Both the position numbers and the translations under genes were made by a program. Below, one piece after another: positions 7,946 to 15,966 of a stretch of DNA of 29,327 bases. Position 1 is the first letter of the stretch, and each line of letters begins with the position of its first letter. Under the pieces are notes generated by a model. That model was not told the DNA's origin. It did no database searches and saw nothing but the letters and a program-made list of their open reading frames with translations. This DNA comes from a virus: IMG/VR virus record IMGVR_UViG_3300028394_000246, positions 1 through 29,327 of that record. The stretch is one strand, 5' to 3'.

Positions 7946-9121
7946 CTAAGCGGGTAGAACCCGAACGTCTTTAACCTTTCCAGGTTGCTTCTTGTTGCCA
8001 GTCCTGTCCATGCGAACTCTGTCCATCATGGCGTACAGCTTTCTGGCACCTGACTCACTACTGCCATCACCCAAACCGCTTACGACATCAGCAGGGATAA
8101 TGAACTCATCGTTGGATAGAAGAACCTTCTGACCACCATGAGCCATACGAGCCGTAGCCATGTCGTCCATGCCATTGCCGGGGCCTTTAATCATCCCCTC
8201 AGGCGGTTCGTAGTTGTCTTCTTCTTCAACCTCTTCCTTGCCAGACATACGCTTGTACAAGTCTTTCAAAGCGTCTTTGCCGTAATAAGCAAGGTAGGTA
8301 TTGAGGGAACCCTCAGGGTCGTCTCCTACGCCACGAATCGCTTCCATGGCATCCTGCACGATCTGACGGGCCTTCTTTTCTTCAGGTTCAAGAGAACCAC
8401 CTTCGGCATAGCCAGACACATCTTCTTCTTCTTCCTCAGTAACGACAGGGGCTGAAGCAACGGAAGGTTGGAAGACAGAGGCTATCCCTTTCTGCTGTAC
8501 TGTCGCAGGCTGTGATTTAGGCGTAGCGCCCATTGCAAGAACAGAGCCTATCCCAGTAGGTTGTGCCGTAGTAGTGCTAGTGGATATAGGAGCAGGTTGC
8601 GCTGTTGCCGGTTGTGAGATCGTAGGTGCAGTATTTGCTGACCTCAATAGAGGAATTCTAATGTTCTTCTCTTGTTGCGCTAGGCTAGCTGCCTTGTATT
8701 TATCTAACTCAGTAAGGGCTTGCTGGCTTTCCTTCTTTTGATCTGGCTTAAATGCACTAACAGCAGTTGCCGCTGTACCAGAAATAAGGGCTGGTATAGC
8801 TATACCCTTAAGCGCAGCCATGCCAGTCGTGCCAACAGCATGAACTAAACCAGGGGCAGCGGCAGCACCAAGGCCACCAGTGAAAAAGATCAATCCAGCA
8901 GCAGCAGCACCAAGTCCAATCGCAGCTAGAGTCTTCTTCCAACTCCACGCCTCATACATCCCAGTCTCAGGATTAAGAGTGATCTCGATATTAGGATCAA
9001 CTTTATGCAGAACCTTACGCATCCCCTCTAATTCACTGGGATGAATATGTAAAAGGGTGGAATCCCCACCCCTGCCTTTAGAAGCAACCTGTCTAGCGAG
9101 AGATGCAATACCTTTACTCAT
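7946..9121 (-). CDS. Membrane-segment virion-core protein with GG motifs and EFIIPADVVS module
   Basis: 391 aa. Its ATG overlaps the stop of the preceding 98-aa gene (ATGA at 9121-9118). Residues 20-58 hold GGDSTLLHIHPSELEGMRKV and NPETGMYEAW, a pattern I recall from phage structural proteins. Residues 64-123 contain two Ala/Gly-rich hydrophobic segments that could cross or enter a membrane. Residues 160-230 are a Pro/Thr/Ala/Gln linker with GIGSVLAMG and GIASVFQPS. GYAEGG (238-242) and ARMAHGG (324-330) are GG motifs. Residues 330-370 form a conserved C-terminal module (LLSNDEFIIPADVVSGLGDG, then GARKLYAMMDRVR) that I recall as recurring in marine phage virion proteins. Hydrophobic segments and neighbours suggest a protein ejected into or through the host membrane; this is not proven by the sequence. 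Confidence 0.85.
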   Translation of the reverse strand: MSKGIASLARQVASKGRGGDSTLLHIHPSELEGMRKVLHKVDPNIEITLNPETGMYEAWSWKKTLAAIGLGAAAAGLIFFTGGLGAAAAPGLVHAVGTTGMAALKGIAIPALISGTAATAVSAFKPDQKKESQQALTELDKYKAASLAQQEKNIRIPLLRSANTAPTISQPATAQPAPISTSTTTAQPTGIGSVLAMGATPKSQPATVQQKGIASVFQPSVASAPVVTEEEEEDVSGYAEGGSLEPEEKKARQIVQDAMEAIRGVGDDPEGSLNTYLAYYGKDALKDLYKRMSGKEEVEEEDNYEPPEGMIKGPGNGMDDMATARMAHGGQKVLLSNDEFIIPADVVSGLGDGSSESGARKLYAMMDRVRMDRTGNKKQPGKVKDVRVLPA

Positions 9122-9414
9122 GTAGTAACCGTTACAGTACCTAGTTTAATCTTGATTTTATTACTTGGCGCAAATACTTGGTCTGGTAGTACAACTCTTA
9201 GCACACCACTTCCATCTGCCCAAGTCATGCCATCACGCAAGCCATACCCACTGCTAGGGCATTGCAGCAGCATTAGAGAACTTCCAACAAGTTCACCAGG
9301 AACACGTTGATTGAATATATGAATGCCGATATTACGAACCAACGAGTCAAAGTACAATTGATTGTACTCAGCAGGTGGCTTAGGAAGATTCTGTATTGGG
9401 GTATTACGGTTCAT
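9118..9414 (-). CDS. Small conserved phage structural-module protein
   Basis: 98 aa, coupled to both neighbours by ATGA overlaps at 9414 and 9121. The N-terminal NLPKPPAEYNQLYFDSLVRN is followed by a helix and a beta-rich half (SSLMLLQCPSSGYGLRDG, then VFAPSNKIKIKLGTVTV). The combination of an LPxPPxEY start and a predicted beta C-terminus is, from memory, a recurrent unknown family placed after nozzle-like genes in uncultured aquatic phages. It may be a small tail or interface protein. No function can be assigned from motifs. Confidence 0.85.
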   Translation of the reverse strand: MNRNTPIQNLPKPPAEYNQLYFDSLVRNIGIHIFNQRVPGELVGSSLMLLQCPSSGYGLRDGMTWADGSGVLRVVLPDQVFAPSNKIKIKLGTVTVTT

Positions 9415-11321
9415 CGCATACCATCCGGTTGGATCTGGATTCGATTAGAACCAAGACGCCACTTGTACACAGGATCTCCACCTTGGAACGACTCAACCTT
9501 CAATGCAAGCTGACGTGATCGAATCCTAAGGTTGTTCTGTGTAGTAATAGGCGCTTCGCCTTGAACCAATACAGTGTTTGTCTGATACCCAGCCTGACTC
9601 ATGGGATAGTTCACACCAGAGACATGAACATTGACCTTCTTGATAATCCCAGTAGAGCTAACCCTAGGGTCAGTCACGAACTGAACGTCAGGGATGATTC
9701 GACTAACGAAGGAGAACTGCTCCCCGTCTTCAATATCAATTGCGCCAGAAGTCACATAGGCTTCAATGTTAGATCCATCTGCCGTATAGCCATACTCGTG
9801 CTGATATAGATACGTCTCAGTATTAGAGGTTTCCAGATCAGCCCCTTCTGGCATAGCACCAATTGGGAATCCACCAGTAGCTAGATCCAACCAAGCCGTG
9901 CGCTCCATTGTGCCAATCGTCCACAGGTCTTCAACGTAGTTGTAGGCCACGTACCTGCTGTTCTCTCCGGTGTCGTCGGTAACGCTTGGGTACCACCAGT
10001 AAATCTCATTGAACTGAGCATTCACCCCGGCACATACCTTTGTCTTCTGATCCCAATTCAAATCAGAGAACACATAGCTCAAGACCGTACAGTTCATCTT
10101 TACTACGTTGCCGTTGTATTGATAGAAGTTGTTGTTGTCCATCCAGTACACTGTGCCTCTAGCATCTACTCCAGCATTAGGCCCAATGATCGACACAGAC
10201 TCGCCAATACGAGTAAAGCTAAAGGTGTAAGGAGGCCCAGTGTAGGCCATCGCAAACAGAGACTTATCCGTGAACACAAGTATCTGCTGCTGCGTAGGTA
10301 TTGCGGCTACAATCTCAGACCCGCTCGATATGGTAAACCCACCAGCGGTATTGTCTGTTCTTGGTTCCCAGTCTAAAAGGTCTTCCTGAGAAGACCAACG
10401 GACAAGCAATAAGTTCTGCGAGGAAGATCCTATTTCATTACAACCAAAAGCAATAACGTGCCTATCGTTATCAGAGACTAATATCTCAGACGCAACCGTA
10501 GGAACACCATTTGCTCCACTCACAGAAGACAACGTGACAGCCCTAGTATTAGTAGGATCAAGCCCAGAAGCCGACCAATAATAGATATTGCCATACCTAA
10601 TATTGATTAGTAGGTCTTGCCCATAGTTAGAGTTCGACCATATCCTGAGATTATCTGTAGGGCTAAGAGGAGAGAACGAACTCCCCCAAGGGCCTCTTCC
10701 CCAAGGACCAGAACCCCATCCAGTAGCGTACACCTGACTATTCAGTCCAACATTCAATTGAAAAGCAGCGCTTATAGAAGCACCACCACCAGAGGTAGAC
10801 GCCGTAACCGTTGCGCCAGAAGGGAATACCACATAGAAACTTGTAGCATCAATCACTTCTGTGACTTGAACCTCTACGTTCAACTGAGCAGTAGTGAAGC
10901 CATCAAATCCAACGGCACCAGAGAAGGTAACCCAGTCGCACTGAAGTGCATCGTGACCAGATGGCGTCGTAACCTTCATCTGACCAGTGCCTATTACTTG
11001 CGTCTGAAAAGGATTGTTGCCTAACGCAATCGTAGTGCGAATAGGGGTGATGTCGTTAATGAACTGACCGGACTCAATGTAATACTTTTGATTTGTCCCT
11101 ATCCCAATGAATCGTTCAAGGGATAGGGAGGTCCACTGAATCAACGCCCTGCAAGTTCCATAAATGGTTTCAGCATCAGCGTAAGCCTGCCAACCACCAA
11201 TCACTTCAGGGTATCCAAGTCGAAACCTGATCTTGTCAGAGTCGTACCATAACCCTTCAGCAGAGTACTCTGTTACGTCCTTAACAATCCCAGGCTTGAA
11301 TTGGAGTTTAACTAATGGCAT
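9411..11321 (-). CDS. Large tail nozzle/gp10-like structural protein
   Basis: 636 aa, starting inside the last codons of the preceding 73-aa gene (14-base overlap) and ending in an ATGA overlap with the next. The N-terminus MPLVKLQFKPGIVKDVTEYS followed by WYDSDKIRFRLGYPEVIGGW is typical of a large beta-rich structural family common in marine podovirus-like phages. The body has many repeated beta strands and Trp/Tyr motifs (FIGIGTNQKYYIE, GRGPWGSSFSPLSPTDNL, GTVYWMDNNNFYQYNG), compatible with a beta-propeller. Proteins of this type correspond in role to the tail hub/nozzle of T7 gp12 or the P22 gp10 stabilisation protein. The nozzle role is inferred from size, fold impression and position with adaptor genes. 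An alternative is another tail-associated beta-propeller. Confidence 0.85.
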   Translation of the reverse strand: MPLVKLQFKPGIVKDVTEYSAEGLWYDSDKIRFRLGYPEVIGGWQAYADAETIYGTCRALIQWTSLSLERFIGIGTNQKYYIESGQFINDITPIRTTIALGNNPFQTQVIGTGQMKVTTPSGHDALQCDWVTFSGAVGFDGFTTAQLNVEVQVTEVIDATSFYVVFPSGATVTASTSGGGASISAAFQLNVGLNSQVYATGWGSGPWGRGPWGSSFSPLSPTDNLRIWSNSNYGQDLLINIRYGNIYYWSASGLDPTNTRAVTLSSVSGANGVPTVASEILVSDNDRHVIAFGCNEIGSSSQNLLLVRWSSQEDLLDWEPRTDNTAGGFTISSGSEIVAAIPTQQQILVFTDKSLFAMAYTGPPYTFSFTRIGESVSIIGPNAGVDARGTVYWMDNNNFYQYNGNVVKMNCTVLSYVFSDLNWDQKTKVCAGVNAQFNEIYWWYPSVTDDTGENSRYVAYNYVEDLWTIGTMERTAWLDLATGGFPIGAMPEGADLETSNTETYLYQHEYGYTADGSNIEAYVTSGAIDIEDGEQFSFVSRIIPDVQFVTDPRVSSTGIIKKVNVHVSGVNYPMSQAGYQTNTVLVQGEAPITTQNNLRIRSRQLALKVESFQGGDPVYKWRLGSNRIQIQPDGMR

Positions 11322-11529
11322 CGGGTACGATATCGTCCTTGGCGCGACTACGCAATAGCTCTTGGCTAAACGAGGTCAAAGCAATATTCAATTGATCGGC
11401 GCTCAATTGCAACTGATAAATCTTTGCGTTGATATCAGTAACTTGAGACACCAGATACTTCTGTCTGTCACTAAGGTCACTGATTGCCACTTTGTCATTG
11501 TCAATGTAGATGTATTGTTCTTGAGTCAT
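11308..11529 (-). CDS. Small coiled-coil protein, DUF6447-like
   Basis: 73 aa. A short beta start (YIYIDNDKVAISDLSDRQKY) is followed by a helix with regular hydrophobic residues (INAKIYQLQLSADQLNIALT). This arrangement, a one-strand 'ID...I.DLSD' module plus a coiled coil, matches my memory of the DUF6447 phage family; a profile search would decide. Its 3' end overlaps the start of the nozzle gene by 14 bases, so it probably controls translation of that gene by coupling. Function unknown. Confidence 0.75.
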   Translation of the reverse strand: MTQEQYIYIDNDKVAISDLSDRQKYLVSQVTDINAKIYQLQLSADQLNIALTSFSQELLRSRAKDDIVPDAIS

Positions 11530-11546
11530 ACTCTACTATCTTACTG

Positions 11547-11867
11547 CTACTGGACCTTTTCTGCCATCATTTGCTGATATGCTACTTCAACGGCGCGTGT
11601 TACGAGTTCTTTCGGCACGTTTGGTAGATTACGATGAGCAGCTAAAACAGCGATGTTCTTAAGAACCTCACCCTTTGTAGCAGCCCCATCAAGCATAGAC
11701 TTAACGCCAAGCCTATCACTTAAATCGAGGATTTCATCATCCATCTTATTAGGCGTATACAGTGCCACGATCTTAACGATTGGGTACGCCACAGAAACAC
11801 ATTTCATGAAGCGAGAAGAGAACGTAGGCGAGAACAGATTCTTGAAGAAAGACTTCAGCTTTTTCAT
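11547..11867 (-). CDS. Small unknown protein with one hydrophobic segment
   Basis: 106 aa, with AAAGGA about 11 bases before the ATG. The N-terminus is basic (MKKLKSFFKNLFSP), followed by a hydrophobic stretch CVSVAYPIVKIVALY (23-37), then a soluble helical domain (DDEILDLSDRLGV, NLPNVPKELVTRAVEVAYQ). It lies between the tail-fibre cluster and the nozzle cluster, with 40 bases before it. A single N-terminal hydrophobic helix and about 100 residues could fit a holin-type membrane protein. The embedded Lys and lack of a second segment make this weak, so it is left as unknown. Confidence 0.75.
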   Translation of the reverse strand: MKKLKSFFKNLFSPTFSSRFMKCVSVAYPIVKIVALYTPNKMDDEILDLSDRLGVKSMLDGAATKGEVLKNIAVLAAHRNLPNVPKELVTRAVEVAYQQMMAEKVQ

Positions 11868-11907
11868 ATCAGAAAAGATCCTTTAACTTACACACTGTGA
11901 AAGTTGG

Positions 11908-12234
11908 TTAGTTCCAAGGAGGAGGAAGTGAAGTGGTGGGAGGATTCTTTTGATTTTCAATCTGTTGCGCCAGAGAAAGATCATAAGCATCAACCTGATC
12001 CTGACTGAGTACACTCACTACCCAACCTTGAACTTGATCTTTAGTCAACTCAAAGTAAGGAGTAAAGTCGCTAGGAGCAGGAGGCCCTAAGGATACCTGA
12101 CCGTAGCAAGACGCACTGTACTGACCGTCAACGGCAGTACGCCGCCAATCAACAGTGATAACAACGTCTGTAAGAGAACCCTCTGCGGGTTTTACCGTCA
12201 AAGGGTTGAAGATCCAATCGTAAGTAATTGCCAT
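11908..12234 (-). CDS. Small protein following the tail fibre, DUF7936-like
   Basis: 108 aa. The ribosome binding site (AAGGA, 7 bases before ATG) lies inside the last codons of the tail-fibre gene. MAITYDWIFNPLTVKPAEGS, then DVVITVDWRRTAVDGQYSASCYG, gives an immunoglobulin-like beta start; the second half is helical (LTKDQVQGWVVSVL) with a Pro-rich tail. From memory this resembles the DUF7936 family found next to tail-fibre genes in many phages, possibly a fibre-associated protein or assembly helper. The name is tentative. Confidence 0.75.
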   Translation of the reverse strand: MAITYDWIFNPLTVKPAEGSLTDVVITVDWRRTAVDGQYSASCYGQVSLGPPAPSDFTPYFELTKDQVQGWVVSVLSQDQVDAYDLSLAQQIENQKNPPTTSLPPPWN

Positions 12235-12235
12235 A

Positions 12236-15200
12236 TTAGTTCCTTGCCTTAAGAAGGTTAATCTCAGTTGTCAAACTTTCTACTTGCAGCATCAGAGCCT
12301 GCACTGCGCCATACAATGCCGCGATCATCTGCCCACCGTTCAGATCAAGGCAGTCTTCAATCACGTCATGTCGAACTTTATTGCGCGTCTTCGTGACCAT
12401 GCGTGGCATTTGATAGGTCAATGGCTTGTCGCCATCCATCACTGCAACGCCAGCTTCGTCCACTACATCAACGCTATCGAATAGCAGAACCTTGTTCTCA
12501 GACGTAACGACTTTCGATACCTGAACAGGCTTACCGTCGATGACCTGAATGCTTGTCTCTGTCTTCTCTACTGTTTCCAGCTTAAAGTCTTGCTCGGTGT
12601 ATTCTTCAGTGCCGTCAGGGATCTCAGTGTTAAGAGTGAAAGGCTTAACAGATACTGCCTTTGAGAAGACCTTCTGCACGTCTTGAGCAATCCAGCCCAA
12701 GCTATGCTTGTCGTTGATCTGATCGTCAGTGTAGACACCAGGAGCAAAGCCAAAGTGTTTCAGCGGGACTGATTTAACAATCTCGTAGCAACGATCAAGG
12801 TCAGCAGGAGTGATGTCAGTCTTGATGCGCTCGTCTGAAACAACTGTCCATAATCCGCCTACGCCTGGTTTGCCTGCGGAATCGGTAGATATTTCAAGTT
12901 TGTACGCAGGACTCGCCGTCCCGATGCCCACGTTGCCAGTAGAAGCGATTCGCATCACCTCATTGTCGGCGTTACCCGTCGTTCGCACTTTGAAGGCAAG
13001 ATAACCAGCCTGATCGCCGGAGGTGCCGTTTTCCTTACGACCGTGTATGGAGGAAAAATAGCTGCTATTAGTGCTGGCGGTCGTATTGCGCCCGTAGAAT
13101 CCAATGGACCCGCCTATGTTAGCGGCCATAGCATCATTGGATTCGACCACAAGCATACCAGCATAACCACCAGCGGTCGGCCCAGTAAATACAGCCGGAC
13201 CTAGCGAATCAGCGGTCGTGTTGGCCGTGCCACTCTGCAACACGGAAAGCGTTGCACGTGGCGCCGTCGTCCCGATGCCCACGTTATTGCCATTTGGATT
13301 TAGAGACAATGGCAACCACGCTCCACCGGTCCCAGTTCTGACCGCTTGCACGTATCCAACTAATAGCGTTGGGTCATATCCAACATTGAGGAATTCCGGG
13401 CTTGTTGCATTAGTCGCGGTTCCGTATATCTTTAGTCCAGCGTTTCCAGGATTGTTTGTTGCGGATTGAGCTGTGTCGACAATGGTTAACTTTGATGTGG
13501 GTACGGTCGTCCCGATGCCCACGTTGCCGGAGGAGTCGATACGCATTCTTTCGGCGATAGGTGCACCGTTTGCACGAGTACCAAATGCCAAATAGGTTGC
13601 GTAGTTACCATCCGTAGCATTTTCTTTTGCGCCCTTGATGATGGCAAATTGACCAAAGGTTGTTCCGGTGTATCTACCGCCCATCCCAATCGTGGCTCCA
13701 ACGTCTGCGCCCAGAGTGGAGTTGGAATGCACGTTCAAATTTGCAGCATTACCGCCAATTCCAAAAGCATAATTTGGACCCACCACAGTGGCTCCCACGT
13801 CAATGGTGTCGCCTCCGGTGTTGAGAGTTCCACTGTCCAACACTGTAAATATGTTAGGCGGGGCAGACGTATTGATACCTACTCTTCCATTGCTTAAAAT
13901 CCGCATCCTCTCAGACTGCGATGCAGTCTTAAAGATAATGGCATCTGACGTACCAGCCCCGCTGGTCGATTGTAATGTCAGCGTAGACGATACCGCAGTG
14001 CCGCCGTTGACTAATGGGATCACAGCGCTGGTAGTGATCGTAGGCGTGGCAATGGTAGGCGAGGTGGCAAATACATTTGCACCTGTACCTGTCTCGTCAG
14101 TCAATGCAGCCGCTAGATTCGCAGACGAAGGCGTAGCCAAGAATGTCGCTACGCTAGTACCTAATCCACTCACTCCAGTAGATATAGGGAGGCCCGTGCA
14201 GTTCGTCAGAACGCCAGAAGAAGGCGTACCAATATCAGATGTAGTAAGAGATGCACTTACTAAAACTGGACCAGTAGCAAACACCAACGCCCCAGTCCCA
14301 GTTTCTCCTGTGACAGCAGCCGCAAGATTAGCTGAACTAGGTGTAGCGAGGAATGTAGCTACTCCAGTTCCAAGACCATTTACTCCAGTAGAGACTGGTA
14401 AGCCAGTACAGTTAGTCAGAGTGCCAGAGGTAGGGGTGCCTAATAGTGGAGTGGCTAAGGTCGGGCTGGTAGCAAATACCAAAGCTCCACTACCCGTCTC
14501 ATCCGTTACGGCAGATGCTAAGTTGGCACTAGAAGGGGTAGCAAGGAATGTCGCTACCCCAGTTCCAAGACCACTCACTCCAGTAGAGACAGGCAGGCCA
14601 GTGCAATTCGTCAACGTACCAGAAGTAGGAGTTCCTAAAAGAGGAGTTACCAGAGTAGGGCTAGTGGCAAATACATTGGATCCTGTCCCCGTTTCATCTG
14701 TCAAAGCAGAAGCAAGGTTAGCCGAAGAAGGGGTAGCAAGGAATGTCGCTACCCCACTGCCAAGCCCAGATACCCCGGTAGAGATAGGTAGACCAGTGCA
14801 GCTTGTCAGTGTACCTGACGTTGGAGTCCCAATAGCAGGAGTGACCAGAGTAGGCGACGTTGCCAGCACAACAGATCCAGTGCCTGTTACGGCACTAACC
14901 TGAGTCCCATTAATACGAAGGACATTACCTGTGCCAGCAGTATCCAGAGTCTTGTTCGTGAACGTATCAGTAGTCGCTTTACCAACAAGAGTATCTGTAG
15001 CGGCAGGCATCGTAAGCGTACCAGAGGCAGTAGCTGTTGCCTGTAAGGTCGTCGAGCCTGAGGTGGATCCAACAAAGACCACACCAGTAGACTCAAGTAA
15101 TGCAGTCAGCTTCAGGCTAGTAAGCACCTCTTTAGCAGATGCACTACCACCAGCGCCATCAAGATAAACAACAGAAGAGTACCCAGGCTTGATCGTTACA

Positions 15201-15535
15201 GTAGAACCAGACCCCTGATAGATGATTATGTTCTGCGAACCAGTCGTGTTGTTCTGTACGAAGTAATGTTTCTTGACAGTGTTAGGCGTGACACTAATAG
15301 TGTTCGTAGCAGAGAGTGTGCCAGTAAACGACAAGACCTTATTACGCCCATCTGCTGCTGATCCATCAGGGATGTTCAACGTGTGCGTTGTGCCAGTAAT
15401 TGCAACGGCAACGAATCCATCTATCGCCGTGTCGAACAAATCAAAGTTGGTATTGGTAGTGCTTCCCCAAGTACCGGACTGTTCTCCAGTTGCAATCTTC
15501 TGAATCTTATTATTTGAAGTATATGTAGAAGGCAT
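12236..15535 (-). CDS. Tail fibre with C-terminal peptidase S74 intramolecular chaperone
   Basis: 1099 aa, starting at a TAATG junction with the preceding gene. No ribosome binding site is visible before the start, so translation probably depends on coupling. Residues 10-40 (KIATGEQSGTWGSTTNTNFD) form a conserved fibre N-terminus, probably for attachment to the tail. Residues 236-500 hold four 65-aa repeats. Residues about 550-890 are Gly-rich with four V/I-G-I-x-T motifs (VGINTSAP, VGIGTTVP, VGIGTTAP, VGIGTASP), typical of trimeric beta fibres. The final 200 residues are an S74 self-cleaving chaperone: SDERIK at 900-905 keeps the known Ser/Lys dyad (S900, K905), and GWIAQDVQKVF (48 residues on) is the second family hallmark. 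In this family the chaperone trimerises the fibre and cuts itself off. The receptor target is not visible. Confidence 0.93.
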   Translation of the reverse strand: MPSTYTSNNKIQKIATGEQSGTWGSTTNTNFDLFDTAIDGFVAVAITGTTHTLNIPDGSAADGRNKVLSFTGTLSATNTISVTPNTVKKHYFVQNNTTGSQNIIIYQGSGSTVTIKPGYSSVVYLDGAGGSASAKEVLTSLKLTALLESTGVVFVGSTSGSTTLQATATASGTLTMPAATDTLVGKATTDTFTNKTLDTAGTGNVLRINGTQVSAVTGTGSVVLATSPTLVTPAIGTPTSGTLTSCTGLPISTGVSGLGSGVATFLATPSSANLASALTDETGTGSNVFATSPTLVTPLLGTPTSGTLTNCTGLPVSTGVSGLGTGVATFLATPSSANLASAVTDETGSGALVFATSPTLATPLLGTPTSGTLTNCTGLPVSTGVNGLGTGVATFLATPSSANLAAAVTGETGTGALVFATGPVLVSASLTTSDIGTPSSGVLTNCTGLPISTGVSGLGTSVATFLATPSSANLAAALTDETGTGANVFATSPTIATPTITTSAVIPLVNGGTAVSSTLTLQSTSGAGTSDAIIFKTASQSERMRILSNGRVGINTSAPPNIFTVLDSGTLNTGGDTIDVGATVVGPNYAFGIGGNAANLNVHSNSTLGADVGATIGMGGRYTGTTFGQFAIIKGAKENATDGNYATYLAFGTRANGAPIAERMRIDSSGNVGIGTTVPTSKLTIVDTAQSATNNPGNAGLKIYGTATNATSPEFLNVGYDPTLLVGYVQAVRTGTGGAWLPLSLNPNGNNVGIGTTAPRATLSVLQSGTANTTADSLGPAVFTGPTAGGYAGMLVVESNDAMAANIGGSIGFYGRNTTASTNSSYFSSIHGRKENGTSGDQAGYLAFKVRTTGNADNEVMRIASTGNVGIGTASPAYKLEISTDSAGKPGVGGLWTVVSDERIKTDITPADLDRCYEIVKSVPLKHFGFAPGVYTDDQINDKHSLGWIAQDVQKVFSKAVSVKPFTLNTEIPDGTEEYTEQDFKLETVEKTETSIQVIDGKPVQVSKVVTSENKVLLFDSVDVVDEAGVAVMDGDKPLTYQMPRMVTKTRNKVRHDVIEDCLDLNGGQMIAALYGAVQALMLQVESLTTEINLLKARN
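12239..12838 (-). other. S74 chaperone domain, predicted to be released by cleavage before Ser900
   Basis: This codes for residues 900-1099 of the tail fibre. The dyad S900/K905 in SDERIK agrees with the Ser-Lys pair of endosialidase-type intramolecular chaperones. An insertion of about 70 residues (from about 963, TLNTEIPDGTEEY, to about 1045, PLTYQMPRMV) lies between the hallmark GWIAQDV and the terminal helix (GGQMIAALYGAVQALMLQ). Cleavage itself is inferred from the family. Confidence 0.8.
14036..14830 (-). repeat. Four 195-bp (65-aa) tandem repeats in the tail fibre
   Basis: Units begin at 14830, 14635, 14440 and 14230. The fourth is displaced by 15 bases (five extra residues, TTSDI). 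Each reads GTPTSGTLTNCTGLPVSTGV, then SGLGTGVATFLATPSSANLA and a D/G-ETGTG block. The repetition produces a long antisense open frame at 13788-14903, which is an artefact. Repeats of this kind lengthen the fibre shaft. Confidence 0.92.
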
Positions 15536-15966
15536 TAATTGGTCACAGAGCTAATGACGGCAATGGCGTTGTTCACATCAGCAGTTGGGAATTGAATAGT
15601 CAGAGTGCCAGCAGTGACAGTCTTGTTCGTCCCAAAGTCCAGGACAAATATCGACTTGTTAGATTTCGACGAGTTGTATACCAACGCACCACGACAGGTA
15701 AACGTAGCAGCAGTCCAGCTAGTGTCTGCAAAATCCAGCACAGCATAGTTCCCTATCTGAGTAACAGTAGGCGCAAGAGTGTTACCTCCAGCAGTGTATC
15801 CAGTGCCAGAGACTTCGTTGGTGGCGCTATACACAGTAGTAGAGTTGTCGATAGTGGCGCTGCTCGTGTACAGTGCAACCTTGATTACATCAGTAGTAAA
15901 GTCGTGAACCGCAAGGAACAACTGATTCTCGAATGAGTTTGTTACAGAACTTCCAGTAAAGGCCAT
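15535..15966 (-). CDS. Small beta-rich structural protein
   Basis: 143 aa, joined to both neighbours by TAATG junctions (15966 and 15535). It begins with a short helix (NSFENQLFLAVHDF), followed by strands (VIKVALYTSSATIDNST, TVYSATNEVSGTGYTAGG, TFTCRGALVYNSSKSNKSI). From memory this is a very common family in aquatic phage structural modules, usually just upstream of fibre or adaptor genes. It may be a virion-surface or fibre-attachment protein. No specific role can be assigned. Confidence 0.87.
   Translation of the reverse strand: MAFTGSSVTNSFENQLFLAVHDFTTDVIKVALYTSSATIDNSTTVYSATNEVSGTGYTAGGNTLAPTVTQIGNYAVLDFADTSWTAATFTCRGALVYNSSKSNKSIFVLDFGTNKTVTAGTLTIQFPTADVNNAIAVISSVTN

Noticed and set aside
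13788-14903. 371-aa open frame on the plus strand
   Set aside because: It lies opposite the 65-aa repeats of the tail fibre. The product is a repeated Val/Pro/Ala pattern produced by the antisense reading of the repeats, and it has no phage-like domain.
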